DNA from: Parelaphostrongylus tenuis
Taxonomy: Eukaryota; Nematoda; Chromadorea; Rhabditida; Metastrongylidae
Length of the DNA stretch: 64,000 nt
Assembly: GCA_019055375.1 (NCBI GenBank)
Contig: JAHQIW010004036.1
Span: 19,287 to 83,286, forward strand
Reading direction: 5' to 3'
Each line of letters begins with the position of its first letter. Position 1 is the first letter of the stretch. Under the pieces are notes generated by a model. That model worked only from the letters and a program-made list of their open reading frames with translations, searched no databases and was not told the origin of the DNA. The position numbers were made by a program, and so were the translations under genes. Shown here in pieces: positions 25,901-38,815 of this stretch.

Positions 25901-26063
25901 TCTATATTCAAGACCTGTACGGACCCTGACACATGAAAATGTGCTACTTTGCTTGTTTTGTTTATTGGAATCCGAGTAAGAATGACCGGAACTTCTATAA
26001 GTCGCCACCACATTAGAGCCGTAACAGGTCTTTGGGGATCAGAGGGAGATTATCATCTTGCAA
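22991..26063. other. 3 kb without a recognised gene
   Basis: AT-rich, short frames only. A 75-codon minus frame at 22987-23214 and a 65-codon plus frame at 23989-24186 have no recognisable motif. Confidence 0.4.
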
Positions 26064-26270
26064 CTAGTAGCTACCAAGACTGCGATCATTCCTGGTACGG
26101 TATGATCTTAGTTCAGGTCTTCTAAGTGGAGAAGTCGGACCCTTTCTCAGCTTGCATGGGCGCGTTGGGGATTGAACTCTCCGCTGTTCTTCGTAGTCCT
26201 GCACCCAGGAACACCTCGCTCTCCGTTCTCTCCCTCCTTCGCCTCCTTTCTCCCTCCCTTCTGACCACAA
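26064..26270 (-). repeat. tRNA-like and polypurine repeat
   Basis: The minus strand has a GA-rich tract (26210-26270), followed by a B-box-like block (GAGTTCAATCCCCAACG, about 26165-26185). It resembles a tRNA-derived SINE fragment. No A box is clear, so assignment is tentative. Confidence 0.35.
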
Positions 26271-27612
26271 TGAGGCTGTAAACCATTTGAAACCATTTGA
26301 GAATGAGTGTCAAACAAGCATGAGAAATTCACATCTACTAAGACAACTATTTCATGAAGAAAATAAAGGTAACAAGAAAGTTTTTTGAGCACAGTCTATA
26401 TTCTCCATGAATACGCTTAAGCTAATATAATATTCTTTTAATGAAGTTTACCACAGGGTGGTAATTTTTGTTAGGATAAAAGTTTAGTTGCCAGTAACAT
26501 CTTGAAAAATTGATGAAAACAATCCAACCATTCATGCACCCTGCAAACGAAGGCGACCACACAGCATGGTATTGATATTTTTACAGTACTTAAATTTCTA
26601 GCCCGCTATGAAAATGAACGAGTGAAAAAGCATTGACAGAAAGTAAAATCTATAGAAATCGTACTACTTTGAGTACAGTTTCCGTTTTCGTGTTTTTTAT
26701 CTCTAAGAAAGCACGTAGATTTGAGGTACCGCAAGAGTTCTATTTATCTGAGAAGGATACAAAGTTATTCGTCAAAATAACAATGCAGTATATTCTCTAA
26801 ACATTGTACTCAGAAGACGGGACAAGCAGTGAAGTACGTTTGCAAATCCAGTCGCTAGCTCATGCTGATTTTTCAGCTTCCTGCAAAGTTGTTGATGATG
26901 CTGGGTGTTCTTCAGCCTTTACTCGTATTTCCGCGTTCTCTAGAAAAGTAAGCAACGTTTTGATTAGTTGTGAAAGGTTATCTCTGAAACATTTATAGAT
27001 TAAGGTGCTTCTAAAAAACACATATATCTGTATGCGGCACCTTCAAACTGAAAATTTGGCAATAATACTATTCAATCTCAAGCTTGAAAATTCAGTATCT
27101 GATTGTAAATCCGAGACGTCTGCTGTCTCTTTAAGCAGAGTGAGAGAGCGGTTTTTCACATGTCAATACCATGCCTAGACCTACAAATCACAAGATATTA
27201 GTTGTACATTTATTTGTAATGCACTATTAGAAACAGTTCACGCGACAGCGCTGCGTGCTAGTTATGACAACAAATCTTAAATCTCCGTGGATTGAAAAAA
27301 GACGTCTATGATTATCATTCGCCTTCTATTGGACGGCAATGTTTCTGACATTATTCAGAAGTAAATGCCTAACTTTTAATCTGCTTATGAAGCACTGTTA
27401 AAACATAAACTTTGACCTTAGCTCACATGTCGGTGTCCTCAAACACCCTCGGTCAGAAAACGGTGAAGTGCTGTGCAATCTAGACAAAGAAGGGACTTTG
27501 AAACGATACAATCCTTCAAAATCATCTTTCTTGTAACCTCGGCGTCAAAGTCAATTAAGTCAGTATCAAAGATTAACTGTTTCAGCCTGTACGAGATTGA
27601 TAGCTGTTGTTG
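26271..27612. other. No gene recognised
   Basis: AT-rich sequence with short frames only. A 64-codon frame at 26804-26998 is unsupported. Confidence 0.4.
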
Positions 27613-27641
27613 AACAACAACAACAACAACAACAACAACAC
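27613..27641. repeat. (AAC)n microsatellite
   Basis: About ten uninterrupted AAC/CAA units. On the minus strand it reads as polyvaline and creates a spurious open frame. Confidence 0.97.
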
Positions 27642-29551
27642 TACCAATTTCATGCCGGCTCAAACAGCTAAGTCGCTATTGAGTAAGATACGATCAAAAA
27701 CAGTGTGCAGTGAGTATGTATATCATTACGACGTGCGATACAATGAAGTGACGAATTAGCTTTTCTTTGACAAGTCCATAGATGTCGACGGCATCCAACT
27801 AGCACACAGAATTCGTATGCTGTGGTGTGAAAGCGAACAGCCCTATTAACGACAGCGGCCACCTTAGCGATTGTCTAGTCTACTAATCTTGTTACATCAA
27901 TAATTCTAAAACGATTAACTATCACTATAAGTGCTGATCATGTAGAGAGCCGTCACGATAAAGCTAATCTGGTAAAAACAAAAATTACTCTATTTCCTTC
28001 CTTTGGTGTTTTCGAATTAGTTTATACCGCAATGACACTATCGAGCATGGCTTCACTTGACCGACAGGTTAAGTAAATGGTGATTTTTCGTCTCGACTCC
28101 GGAGTGATAGAAGGCTTAGTAAGCACAGGACAGCGATCAAGCCGACGACTATGTATATATAGCAGGCTGCCTTTGATCACTGTGCTACACGTCTACTTGG
28201 TGGGACTGTCACAACTAACTTAATATGAAAACGTCCGAATTAGAAAAACTGGGACCAAACCATGGTAAAGCATACTGGGACCGTGACATAATGGAGACGA
28301 CGGTAATGAGAAACATGTGACGCTACCAGCGAATATCGAAGTGATCATAAAGAACGATTTCTCGACAGTTTCTCTTAACAACAGTGCAAATATGATAAAC
28401 CTTCAAGCTAATATAATTAGTCATGAAAGTCACAAATACAGCTATATTATATATATATATATATATAGTAAATTTGGAAAGAAAGACTGATGCGAGTCTC
28501 TTTTCCTGCATTTGATACGTTAAGTCTAGAACTGATCATTATTTCAATACCATTGGAAAATATCTGCTGGAAATCTGCCACTTATGACAAAAATTTTTAC
28601 AGCTATCCCCATAACTGATAATGGATATATTCAGCGTGGCATAGAACAAATACATAACAGCATATTGGAATCTCGGGACTAGCGTAGATGGCATTTTTAT
28701 TTTAGCGAATCTGTCCACGTCTGACGTCTTGATGGCGCCTACAACACTAGAGAGGAATTATTCAAGCATCTCCTCGATAATAGTTTCTCTTCTGTTATTT
28801 AGGACATGCCATTCCATTCTCGTTTCTTTTATTCGGTATGAAAGTGCCCATTCGCATGAAGACATTTTTAGTTCGGTTTATTTGGCGGCGCTGCTTACTG
28901 TTTCCGCTAAATGTTGAGCTTTAACACACTCGAAATCGCACCTGTGCCCTTAACCATCTGTCCAAACTTTCGCAAAATATACCGGGGATTTTCAGGATAC
29001 ACATGAGGCAGCATATATAGACTATTCCATAGCCCAATAGAACCACCCTGAAGTAAATTACTCAGCGCTCTAATAAACCATACATTATTAATACGTTCAC
29101 GAAAGAAGTCGATTATCAAAAAGAACTCATTGTATGTACTACTTTACTCCTACAAATCACAAGGAGATCAGTCATCTCAAAGCATGTCATACCTGTCCAG
29201 TGATAAAATCACATTTTTTTGACCTTGCTCAAAGATGTATGATTACTGCAATATAATATAACGAAAAAGCAGTCGAATATATAGGTATTGTTTAATTTAC
29301 GAGCTATGAACAATCAGCTGTTGATCACTACAATGTCGGATGATCATATTACAGGGCATGTAGGGCTTTGTTGTTTCTGCAGTGTAAAGTGGTCTTTTCA
29401 CCTTGCGTGCGCACTGTGACATCTTCGTCTTCGATTCCTCTGTGTGTAGGAGCAATGTGGGCTGTCGTAGCTTAAACTATTGATGAGTGTTATAATAGAA
29501 TAATGATGCAAAATCCTTAGCATCCGAGTAACTAAAGCCGTTTAATCCGAA
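27642..29551. other. No gene recognised; short AT microsatellite
   Basis: It includes a 25-bp AT run at 28444-28468. A 70-codon minus frame at 28907-29119 contains GLWNSLYMLPHVYPENPR and looks protein-like, but no family or flanking exons could be assigned. Confidence 0.4.
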
Positions 29552-29745
29552 TAACCTTTTTTCACTGCGCGGATTCTATCACTTTTGACATTGAGTCGTT
29601 TTTTGTGTTCTTCTTGAACGTCGTGGAAAACCGCTTGAGCACGTGTCATTGGAATCTTGAAGATAGCCTGGCTGTAGCCCATTAGCATGCGGCGCCTCGA
29701 AGAGCATCTCAACCCCTCGACCACTGCCCCTTGAATCGCAAATAA
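29552..29745 (-). repeat. tRNA-derived SINE, partial copy
   Basis: This minus-strand copy shares GTTCAAGAAGAA and the terminal GAATCCGCGCAGTGAAAAAA with the SINEs at 10845-11085 and 58381-58636. The tRNA-like head is not recognisable here, so the copy is 5'-truncated or diverged. Confidence 0.6.
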
Positions 29746-32262
29746 GTTTGAGAAAGAGAATCATAAATAATGTAGCTATTAACAGAAAATGGAAACTTTT
29801 TGTAGAAATAGTGCGATATCGTATAATATACATATAACCACCAGCATATCATAATCGAACCACAAACAAGTATTTATTAGTGGCGAATCACCTAGTCAAC
29901 AACCGGCGGTATAAAAGAGCCATGACGCCTGAGGTCACTTCATTCGAGACGTGGTACACCTCAGGAAGCTAACCTCGGCGAAAAAACTAACATACATTGC
30001 CTGAACATCTGACTGTTGGTGGTCTCCCATATTATTAAGTCCTTAAAGAGAACGAAGACGTCAAAAATTCGAGGACCATGCTTAACTTTTCTGTTTATCT
30101 GCTTAGGTTTTGCCCGACTGATTTACTTCTACACTTTTTAGCTCTACTTATTTCTCATTTCTTCAATTCGTCGAGAAGGATGAAATCTAGTAGTTAACAT
30201 TTTCTTAGTTAAGGCCACATACAAATGATTCGAGCTGATGAGCAGGATAAACGAAGGACAACGTTACAAGCGCTTTCTTCATTGCTTTAAACAATGAAAA
30301 TGGATTCTGAGTGAAGGAAATATCGCGCTACTATGTTGTTAGGTCATCACTTTTGCGAAATCTACATAGATGTGTTAAGTGAGTGATAAGTAGAGAACTT
30401 CTCAAGTAGACAATGGTAGCGACTGTCGAGCAAAGAAATGGTCTGCGTACAGACTAGTATAGAGAAAAACAAATCGAATATTAGTTCCACAGAGAAATTA
30501 AAGAGCGTAAGGTCAGGAAGAAAGACAAAGTATTGTAAAATTGCAGTTGTATAGTGCAGACATTACTAAGACGCTGAGATTGGGGAAAAAGGCATTGAAG
30601 CCGATTTTAGTGAGATGTGCTTAGACAGGAACAATTTTGCTGAATGTTTTTTTGGTTGTTATAAATACACATGGCACACGGATGAATTGGTGGTGTCGCA
30701 TGGGCACCCAGAGGTGTTATATATTTCTGAAGCGAATAGACATTGCCAAGAATTCAGAACAATCGACAATGATGCAAATGGAAGGTGTCATATTAGAAAG
30801 AGAAGAACTGAAGCGTACTGGAAAAAGGTTATTCATCTACCATAATGCATAATAAATAATGCTAGTCGATTACTGGTCGACCTCATTGCTTTTGTGACCT
30901 ATATCCAAGCCATTTTCTAAAGCATCTCAAAACGTTCACGTGATGGTAGCGAACTATTCGTATCAATAACACTAGAAACATTTGTTAATGATGAACTAAT
31001 ACTTTTTCAGCAACAATAATTCCATTTCGTAATAAAACGGCCGTAAATGAGTACATGAGACGCCTTGTTTGAGGATTTCATCATGATCAATCCACGAAAT
31101 ACTTCACAGTCGAGGAGTTGAGAAAAGCATAGCAGAAGCTGGCGCCTTGTGCTGTTAAAAAAGACATTCTCTTCATTTTTTTGGACATAGAAGTTATTGA
31201 AAGCTGCGTAAGGTTCGTGGGATTTGAATAAATCAAAAGTTTTCATTGACATTTATTTCGAAAGCTCCTTAATGGAGGTATCGGGAACATTTATTTGGAA
31301 ACTGCCATACTATAAGCATTTTGTCAATGATATTTACGTCATACACAACTCGTTGCCTTCCTTCAAGTGGTGATAGATATTTATACCTAGCGCCATACGG
31401 AAAAAGTGATAATTGCCGCTGCTACGAGATAATAGTGCATGAATGCCTCAAACACTAGAATTTTTCTTTAATCAGCGATTTTTTTGATCTCCATTCAACT
31501 GTAACACCGACTTAGCTCCATGATAAGCCATGATTCTTTTCAACAGTTGTGAGCTCCACAGAAATTGAGGGCAATGGGCACTGTTTTCAAGTGAATTTCT
31601 CTCTTTGTGTTGCTAAGAGTGGCGGTGACTACAGTGGTAGGATATCGATTATTAGAAACACGTCGTAAGTCGTGGACACGTTATGGCTCCAGTCTTTCAT
31701 CAGTCCGGTTCGAAGAGCTGCTACCACACTTTCCCGAGTAAAGTTCCCTTGCTGGCTATCACGGCTTCATGGAGGATATTACTCTGCTAGCATTCACCAA
31801 TATTGTGCATATCGATAAATGAACACCTTATGTTGAACAATGCAGAGATGTATGCTTGGTGCAAAACTTGAACGCCTGCAGTCTACGCCACGATTTCATT
31901 GAAAACGTCACATCTCTCCATATAATGCTAGATAATACATATATGCCGCACCATCGCTGATACTGTTCGAAGTCGGAATAGCATTTCATTGATGGAAACC
32001 ACACAGAACTGAATTTGGCAGAAATTGACCTCAACCTTTTTCGAACTTTACACCGTCCTTCATCAACACATTACCATGCCTTTTCACACCTTACGAGTTA
32101 GAAAACAGTTTAGATGGAAATCCATTACGACAGCTCAAATGTATACTATCAAGATCAAGATGAAGTCGAAAAGTAGTGGCTAATCTGCTTATTCACTATA
32201 GTAGAGAAGCTCGTAGCACAGTGCTATCCTGAGATAGATTCACCAAGTCTGTATGAAAGGCA
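29746..32262. other. No gene recognised; weak repeat patch
   Basis: The stretch 30090-30270 resembles 45510-45640 (shared CTTCAATTCGTC, GGCCACATACAAAT/AGCCACATACAAAT and GGATAAAC), so it belongs to a diverged repeat. Two overlapping frames at 30615-30852 are open over about 70 codons without a family match. Confidence 0.4.
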
Positions 32263-32771
32263 GCTGTGTAGGTTTTCGAAGTGCTGCGAAGTATATCAGA
32301 TGACATTACGCTTTTTGAAGACGTATCAAGCATCAATGAAAGAGTTGGAATTACGTTTCAACTCTATAAGAGAAATTTCAGTCTGATTAAGATTCAGTGC
32401 CAATATGTGCTCTTCGGCTGAAATCGCTGATGGATAATTATTGATAGCACCGATAGAAAAGCGCTGAAAGATAAGAGGTCAAAGGCCTTGGTTGTGACGA
32501 AGGTTCAATGGTTTTTTGCTGTGTGGTGCCTGGATTTGTCTCAAGCAGTGATCCGATCGATATCTGAATGTAACCGGATTGTCCTTAGCGACGCACGGAC
32601 CTTTGTGCTGGCACTTCCGGGTTGCGGCGGCTTTCGCAATTTGAAATGGCTTGTTGCTCTTCCAAGTTGCTACGGGCTGAAATTTAGGCTGTGTGATCGC
32701 AACTTTTGCCAACTTCTGTCTTGTAACCGACAAGAGCACAAAGTTTGAATCCTTCATATGGGCTATACAAA
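32263..32771. repeat. Tandem unit T, copy I, left part
   Basis: This matches 37140-37660, starting at TGTGTAGGTTTTCGAAGTGC and running to CCTTCATATGGGCTATAC. At 32771 the similarity is cut by the 3' end of RTE copy C and resumes on the other side of it at 35741. Open frames here (for example 32479-32757 minus) are not supported by the second copy's frame. Confidence 0.8.
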
Positions 32772-35740
32772 TAATCTACCACATGTATCACTTGTCGTCC
32801 CGTTGATCGTCGAGTGACTCGAGCGGGTACCAGCAACTCTTCCATTTTTTCCTATCGCGTGCAAGAGTAGCCCATTGAGTCCTCATTGCTCTAGGGATTC
32901 GCTAAGCAACATATCTTTCTTCTATCGCTTTCGTGAAGAAATCGGACCAACGGGTTGGTAGTCATCCTGTAGAGTGCTTGATGTCCCGAGAAACCCAGTC
33001 GGTACGGCTCTCGTCCATCGGTTGTCGTTGAAGCGCATCACGTGTCCGCCCCACCTTATTTTCGATATCCTGGCGTGTAGAACGGCGTCTCTGATTTTCG
33101 ATCGTTGACGAAGTCGGAACTTTGGATCCTTTCTCTCATTTGCGAGATACGGGATACTCCTAGCATCAATCTTTCGACTGCGCGTTTGATAACGCCAAAT
33201 GATTTCATCCTGCATACGTAGCAACCAGGTTCCTGATGCATACGTTAGGACAGGGATAATCGTTGAGTCGAAAAGGTGGGCACGTAGTTGGATGTTTTTT
33301 GTCCTCTTCACTACATTATCGATGCTCTTGAACGTTCCCCAAGCCGCTCGTTTCCTCCTACTCAACTCTGGGTGTAGGTCGTTCATCATGTTGATTTCAC
33401 GACCTAAATAGACGTAACTGGAACATTCGGAGATTGACGTTCCGTTGAGCGCGAATAGGGCATGTAAAACCCATCCGTTCTTCATGAACATAGTTTTCGT
33501 TAGATTTAGTTTAAGACCAATTTTTCCACAGGCGATATCGATATAGATCAGCATTCGTTCGCATGGCTGGTGTTTGGTGTGATGAAAATGAGACACAGTG
33601 GTTGTTTTACTCTCGTGAAACTTCAATGAGTCTTGTAATCGTGTGGATGTGATCTATGGTACTAAATTTTTTTCGGAACCTTGCTCTTTACACGGCTGTC
33701 CTTTGTTCAGTGATCTGTCAATCCTGTTTAGGATGACGACTCGAGTAAAGAGTTTATAGATAACGGACAGCAAGCAGATTGGGCGATAACTGCCTGTGTC
33801 GTGACGGTCTGCCTTTTCGAACAGCAAAACGGTCTTGCTGGTTTCCCATTGAATAGGAACCTTGCATTCTGACAGGTAGCAAGTGAAGAGCCGAGCCAGG
33901 GTGTTGATGAGAACTGGCGGCAGATTTTTCAGGTGTTCTGGTCTAATGCTGTCTGGACCGGGTGTTGTTCTGTTCCTCACCGACATGACACCATGTCGGA
34001 TTTCGGAAGGTAGGATCGGTGGTACGACACATTCATCCTCTTTCAAATTATATGACGGTAAGAGGACATGACTAGCAAAGAGATCCGAGTAGTATTGGTG
34101 GATGATTTCCTCCATAGCCCTTCAGAAAGATGTGAGTGTCCCGTCAGGGTATCGCAGTGCAATCATCTTGGTCTTATATTTGGCGAAGCTTCGCTGGGCT
34201 TTACGAATGCTCTTCCCAGCATCTGCAGCTTCTGCCATAACTGCTGCTCTTCTCTCTCTGAGGTCTTCTTTGATCGCTTCTCTGCAGCGTTTCGCACGTT
34301 CGGACGCAAGGTTTCGATTGCCTGTAGCTCGTGCGATTCCGCGTTGACGTATCAGCTCGAGTGTCTGCGGAGACGGCGTCTCTTCGTGACCTTAGGACTC
34401 TCGGCTTTTATAGCGCTAACGTGAAGATATTCAACGAGTCGATCAAATTTATCGCTGATGTTGTCGACAACGGTATCTTCCCAAGAGCCGACTGATGATT
34501 TGAATACATCCCAGTTTATGGTAGTTCTGGGACTTCGTTGTTCAAATTTAGCGGCTTTCTCTCCTCTCTGCGAAAAAACAGAACGTTGCGCGAAGGAGGA
34601 GACGGTCTGATTTTGTGTAGAACTTGGGAACAACAGCGACATCGGCCAGGCAAAATCTTCGATTTACTAAGATATGGTCTATTTCGTTATGGTACTCCCC
34701 ATTGCGAGATTCTCACTTCCATCGCTGAGAGTGAGGCTTTTGGAATAGTGAGCTTCCATGGATGGTTTGGGTCGTCATGATAACTAGATAGGCCTCTTAC
34801 CCTGTTTGTCCCATTCTAGTCCGTGAATACCAATGTACGTTATTCAGACGTTCTTCTAGGTTCAGTTTTTGCATTGAAATCTCCGACAAATTTTGCGAAA
34901 TCCACATAGAACGCTTCGACTTCGTTTTCGTCATGGCGTGATGTTGGTGCGTAAGCAACGAAGATGGTCAAAGCTGGTATGGTACCACATCATTTCAACC
35001 GTGATCGCCCGATACGGGTTGTTAGTTGTTCAAACGAATCAAATTTTCAAACGTTCACGCTCAAATTCGATTTGATGAGGACGCCAACGCCACCGACATC
35101 TCCGTTATCGCATGTTCCAAGGAACAATTTTTTTTGTCGGTGTCATAAACAGCGTGAAAAGGATGGCGCCTTCTCGCCTTAGCCTGGCCAATGACGTCGT
35201 ACCTTATCCTTCTTGCTTGAATCAGTAGATCTTCTGCAGCGAATTCGTGAGCAAGGGTTCTTTCATTGTTGGTACCTATTGTCATTTTAGTCCGTTTCGA
35301 GGCAGCCTAGTTTGGCTCTGAGATTGTAGCAGCCTCTTCATACTCGTACTATCTGGCGCTGCCGTACCAGGAGCTCTTTCGGGGTCAGGGTAATGAGGCC
35401 CCAATTTGTAACTGCTTTTGGCATTTTGATAACCAACGTGTAGCTTGCCAGTTCTGTCTCGGAGGACGGGAACAGCTTATTTGTTGGAGGCGTCTCCTAA
35501 CCGCCTCCCATGTGCTTCCCAAACGCTTGGTTGCAGGCCATTGGCCAACTTGACTCGTAGAAATAGATTTTTTGTCAAGTCGGCGCTCAGAAGCAGATCG
35601 CTCACCCCAGAATGCACCTGCGTCTCTGAGAAGCACGCGGTCGCTTTTGGTCCGCGTTTATTCCCTATCCCCCACCTGGGGACGTGCCACGTGCCCTCGC
35701 GACTAACCGGGCGGGGTTCCTCAAAAGGGAGGTCCGTGGA
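32772..35740 (-). pseudogene. RTE-clade LINE copy C, inserted in tandem unit T
   Basis: It shares the 5' end (35740) and most of the structure of copy B: leader, endonuclease pieces (NERTLAHEFAAEDLLIQARR about 35280), linker (34642-34352), an RT piece (34115-33654; MSVRNRTTPGPDSIRPEHLK, GSYRPICLLSVIYKLF) and a C-terminal part (33626-32922). A block of about 320 bp present in copy B (about 19684-20007) is deleted at about 33590, removing the FIDL-to-FADD catalytic core. The junction lies in the short shared string ATGAAA. Because the element interrupts unit T, this insertion postdates or accompanied the duplication. Confidence 0.9.
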
Positions 35741-36720
35741 AACGACGTATAATATACATATATCACTGTAAAAATAGCATATGGTCAATATATATACATA
35801 TATACATATACGTATATATATATATATATATATTTATATATACATGATTGCGACATATCGTTATGTGAGTAGATATCTGTGAATGAGATGTATCGTCTTG
35901 TGACGATAATATGAATAAGTGAACGTAATTGACGAAATGTATCGTCGTGTGACCATACCATGAATTTTGTTATTGACGGAGCATGACTAGGCGGTGGAGC
36001 CTGTCTGGGGTTGCTATGTTGGCCCCAGAGTATTAGCACCGGAGGCGGGATCCAATTGGTGAGTATATTCTGATAGCAGTGGGTTCACTACTGATTATAT
36101 ATGGACGAATCCCTTGACCGCGGTGCTAGACCGAGCATGGCCTATGTCAGTTTGCTCAGCCGCTTAGGTGATATGTTCCATTCACAGTTCCATTCAGTTC
36201 ATCTGATAATTGCATAAACACAACCTTATGACAAAAGTTGGATACACGGCAAAGAGAATGTGTGCCGGATGAAGTCAAACGACCGTTCGGATGATGTTCG
36301 GCGATCGAAGTGACTGTTGAGGTTGGCGGCAGCCGGGTGGCGCTCTCACCACTCGAACCATCTCTGTCTAAATCTACGATGCCATTTGCTCTCTAAGGTC
36401 ATGGACCATCAGCGCTGCCTAAATTATCATGTCATTTCGGAAAAGATAGCGAAGCTCCGTAGGGAGGTTTCCTAACCGGTGAACTCTCGGTGATCGTGTA
36501 ATCACACTTTCGAAACGCACCGAAGTTTCGCCAAAGCACTAGTGGAATCCCTAACTCGGTACAAATCCACAAGTCACCCTAAAACTAACGAGATCGCAAG
36601 ATCGAACCACATGTATCGGGCTCTATAAGTCAGCCCTCTTTGACAGACCAAAGACATGCGTGGCTCAAATAATGATTATCAGACATCCTAAAACTGTTCA
36701 TCGGCCCTTACTTTAGACTA
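35741..36720. repeat. Tandem unit T, copy I, right part
   Basis: It starts at AACGACGTATAATATACATA and is parallel to 37663-38660 over about 1 kb: an AT microsatellite, then TACATGATTGCGA, TGACGGAGCATGACTAG, GTTGGCGGCAGC and the end CATCGGCCCTTACTTTAGAC. It has no conserved reading frame. Together with 32263-32771 it forms one unit split by an RTE. Confidence 0.85.
35788..35844. repeat. (AT)n microsatellite inside unit T copy I
   Basis: An AT/TATACA run at the equivalent place to the one in copy II (37706-37777), differing in length. Confidence 0.95.
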
Positions 36721-36759
36721 TTTATATAGATCCCGCTCAAAAGCGATGAAGTCTGATAA

Positions 36760-37135
36760 TTTGATAAAACGATACATGTATTGAGCCTTCTATGAGGTCC
36801 GGTATTGCAGTTATGCAGTGCTAAACAGCTCCTCTTTGGACTTTCTAAGCTTGTCAGTAGTACAGATTCCTTTCTATTCAACCGATCCCTTAACGGGGAA
36901 TTCACACTGCATATAAATTAATTGACGTCCAATAACAAATCACCGCAAGTCAACCAGCCGCGAGCTTAGCTGTTGGTCATTGCAACATCAGGGGATTTAT
37001 CAAGTGACTTACAACAATTTATCAGTCGGCGTTGATTATTTATAAAAATTATGTATTACCCTGCAAGCAATGGGCTGAAACGGAAGGCACCGCTCTACTA
37101 ATAAGCTCGGAAAGGCGAACCAGTTGTGTAGTACT
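36760..37135. repeat. Fold-back repeat FB1, copy between the T units
   Basis: This is a palindrome-like repeat of about 300 bp centred near 36985. The left arm contains CTTTCTAAGCTTGTCAGTAG and CAACCGATCCC. The right arm contains the near-complement GCAAGCAATGGGCTGAAAC and CTACTAATAAGCTCGGAAAG. Inner segments AACAAATCACCGCAAGTCAA and AAGTGACTTACAACAATTTAT also pair. It is the same family as 45625-45912. Confidence 0.65.
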
Positions 37136-37139
37136 GTGT

Positions 37140-38664
37140 GTAGGTTTTCGAAGTGCAGATAAAGTAAACTAGACAACATTGACGCTTTTTGGAGACGTAT
37201 CAATCATTAGTAAAAGAGATAAAATTCCATCTCAACTCTTATAAAGCAATTTTAGTCTGATTAAGATTCAGTGCAAATATATGCTCTTCGGCTCGAAACC
37301 GCTGATGGATAATTATTGATAGCACCGATAGAAAAGCGCTGAAAGACAGGAGGTCAAAGGCCTTGGTTGTGGTGAAGAATCAATGGTTTTTTGCTGTGTG
37401 GTCCCTGGATTTCTCTCAAGCAGTGATCCGATCGATATCTGAAGGTAGCTGGATTGTCCGTAGCGGCGCCCTGACTTTTGTGCTGACTCGCGTTGAAGTT
37501 TCCGTGTTGCGGTGGTTTTTTGCCCTTTAAAGTGGCTCGGTTGCTCTTCCAAGTTGCTACGGGCTGAACTGTAGGCTGTGTAAACGCGTCTCCTGCCAGC
37601 TTGTGTCTTGTAACCGACAAGAGCACATAGTTCAAATCCTTCATATGGGTTATGCCAAACAACGTATAATGTACATATATCACTGTAATAATAACATAAG
37701 GTCAATACATATATATATGTACATATATATATATATATATGTACATTATATATACATATATATATATATATATACATGATTGCGAAGTATCGCTATGTAA
37801 GTATATGTCTGCGAGGAGATGTGTCGTCTTGTGAAGATAATATGAATAAGTGAACGTAAGTGATGAGATGTATTGTCGTGTGATTATGAATTTTGTCATT
37901 GACGGAGCATGACTAGACGGCGGAGCCCATCTGGTGTTGCTATGTTGGCCTCGAAGTATAAGCACCGGCAACGGTATCCAGTGGGTGAGTATTTCTGATA
38001 GCAGTGGGGTCACTACTAGCCATATATGGGCAGAATCCCTTAACCGCGATGGTAGGCAGAGCACAGCCTATGTAAGTTTGCTCCGCCACGTAAGTGATAT
38101 GTTCCGCTCGCATCTTCATTGAGTTCATATGACAGTTGCACGAACATAACCTTATGACAGCAGCTGGATACACGACAAAGACACTGTGCATTGGGTGATG
38201 TCAAACGACCGTTCGAATGATGTCGGGCGATCGAACTGACTGTTGAGGTTGGCGGCAGCTGGGTGCCGCCCTCGCCACTCAAACCATTTCTATCTAAGGT
38301 CCTCGAACCTCTGCAATGCATTTGTTCTCTAAGGTCATGGATCATCACCGTTGCCTAAGTTATCATGTAATTGCGGAAAAGATAGCAAAGCTCCGTTGGG
38401 AGGCTTGCTAACTGGTAAACTCTCGGTGATGGTGTAATCACCTTTCGGAACGCATCGATGTTTCTCCAAAGCAATCGTGGAATCCCTGACTAGGTCCAGA
38501 TCCACAAGTCACCCTAAAACTGACGAGATCGCAAGATCGAAACACGTGTATCGGGCCCTATAAGTCAGCCCTCTTTGATAGACCACTGACATGCGTGGCT
38601 CAAATAATGATTATCAGACACCCTAAAACTATTCATCGGCCCTTACTTTAGACTGTTTATGTCC
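37140..38664. repeat. Tandem unit T, copy II (uninterrupted)
   Basis: This is the uninterrupted version of 32263-32771 plus 35741-36720. The point equivalent to the RTE insertion reads GGTTATGCCAAACAACGTAT at about 37649-37668. It includes an AT microsatellite at 37706-37777. No reading frame is shared between the copies, and its function is unknown. Confidence 0.85.
37706..37777. repeat. (AT)n microsatellite inside unit T copy II
   Basis: Alternating AT/TATACA runs over about 70 bp. Open frames across it are low-complexity artefacts. Confidence 0.95.
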
Positions 38665-38815
38665 AATAATTGGGGATTTTACCAACTGACTTGCAGTGAT
38701 TTGTCATTCTGCGTCGATTCCTTCGAATGAATTGTGTATTTCCTGCAAGCAATCGGCTGAACCGGAGGGCACCGCTCTGCTGATGAGCTCGGAAAGGCGA
38801 ACCAACTGTCTAGTA

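Noticed and set aside
27439..27663. Minus-strand frame with a polyvaline run
   Set aside because: Generated by the AAC microsatellite; the flanks have no motif.
32297..32421. Reading DDITLFEDVSS resembling an RT catalytic box
   Set aside because: The homologous stretch in unit T copy II is frameshifted and no neighbouring RT motifs occur, so the resemblance is probably chance.
32479..32757. 92-codon minus frame shared loosely with 37354-37683
   Set aside because: Both lie in the duplicated unit T. Differences between copies include indels that do not respect the frame, and no domain is seen.
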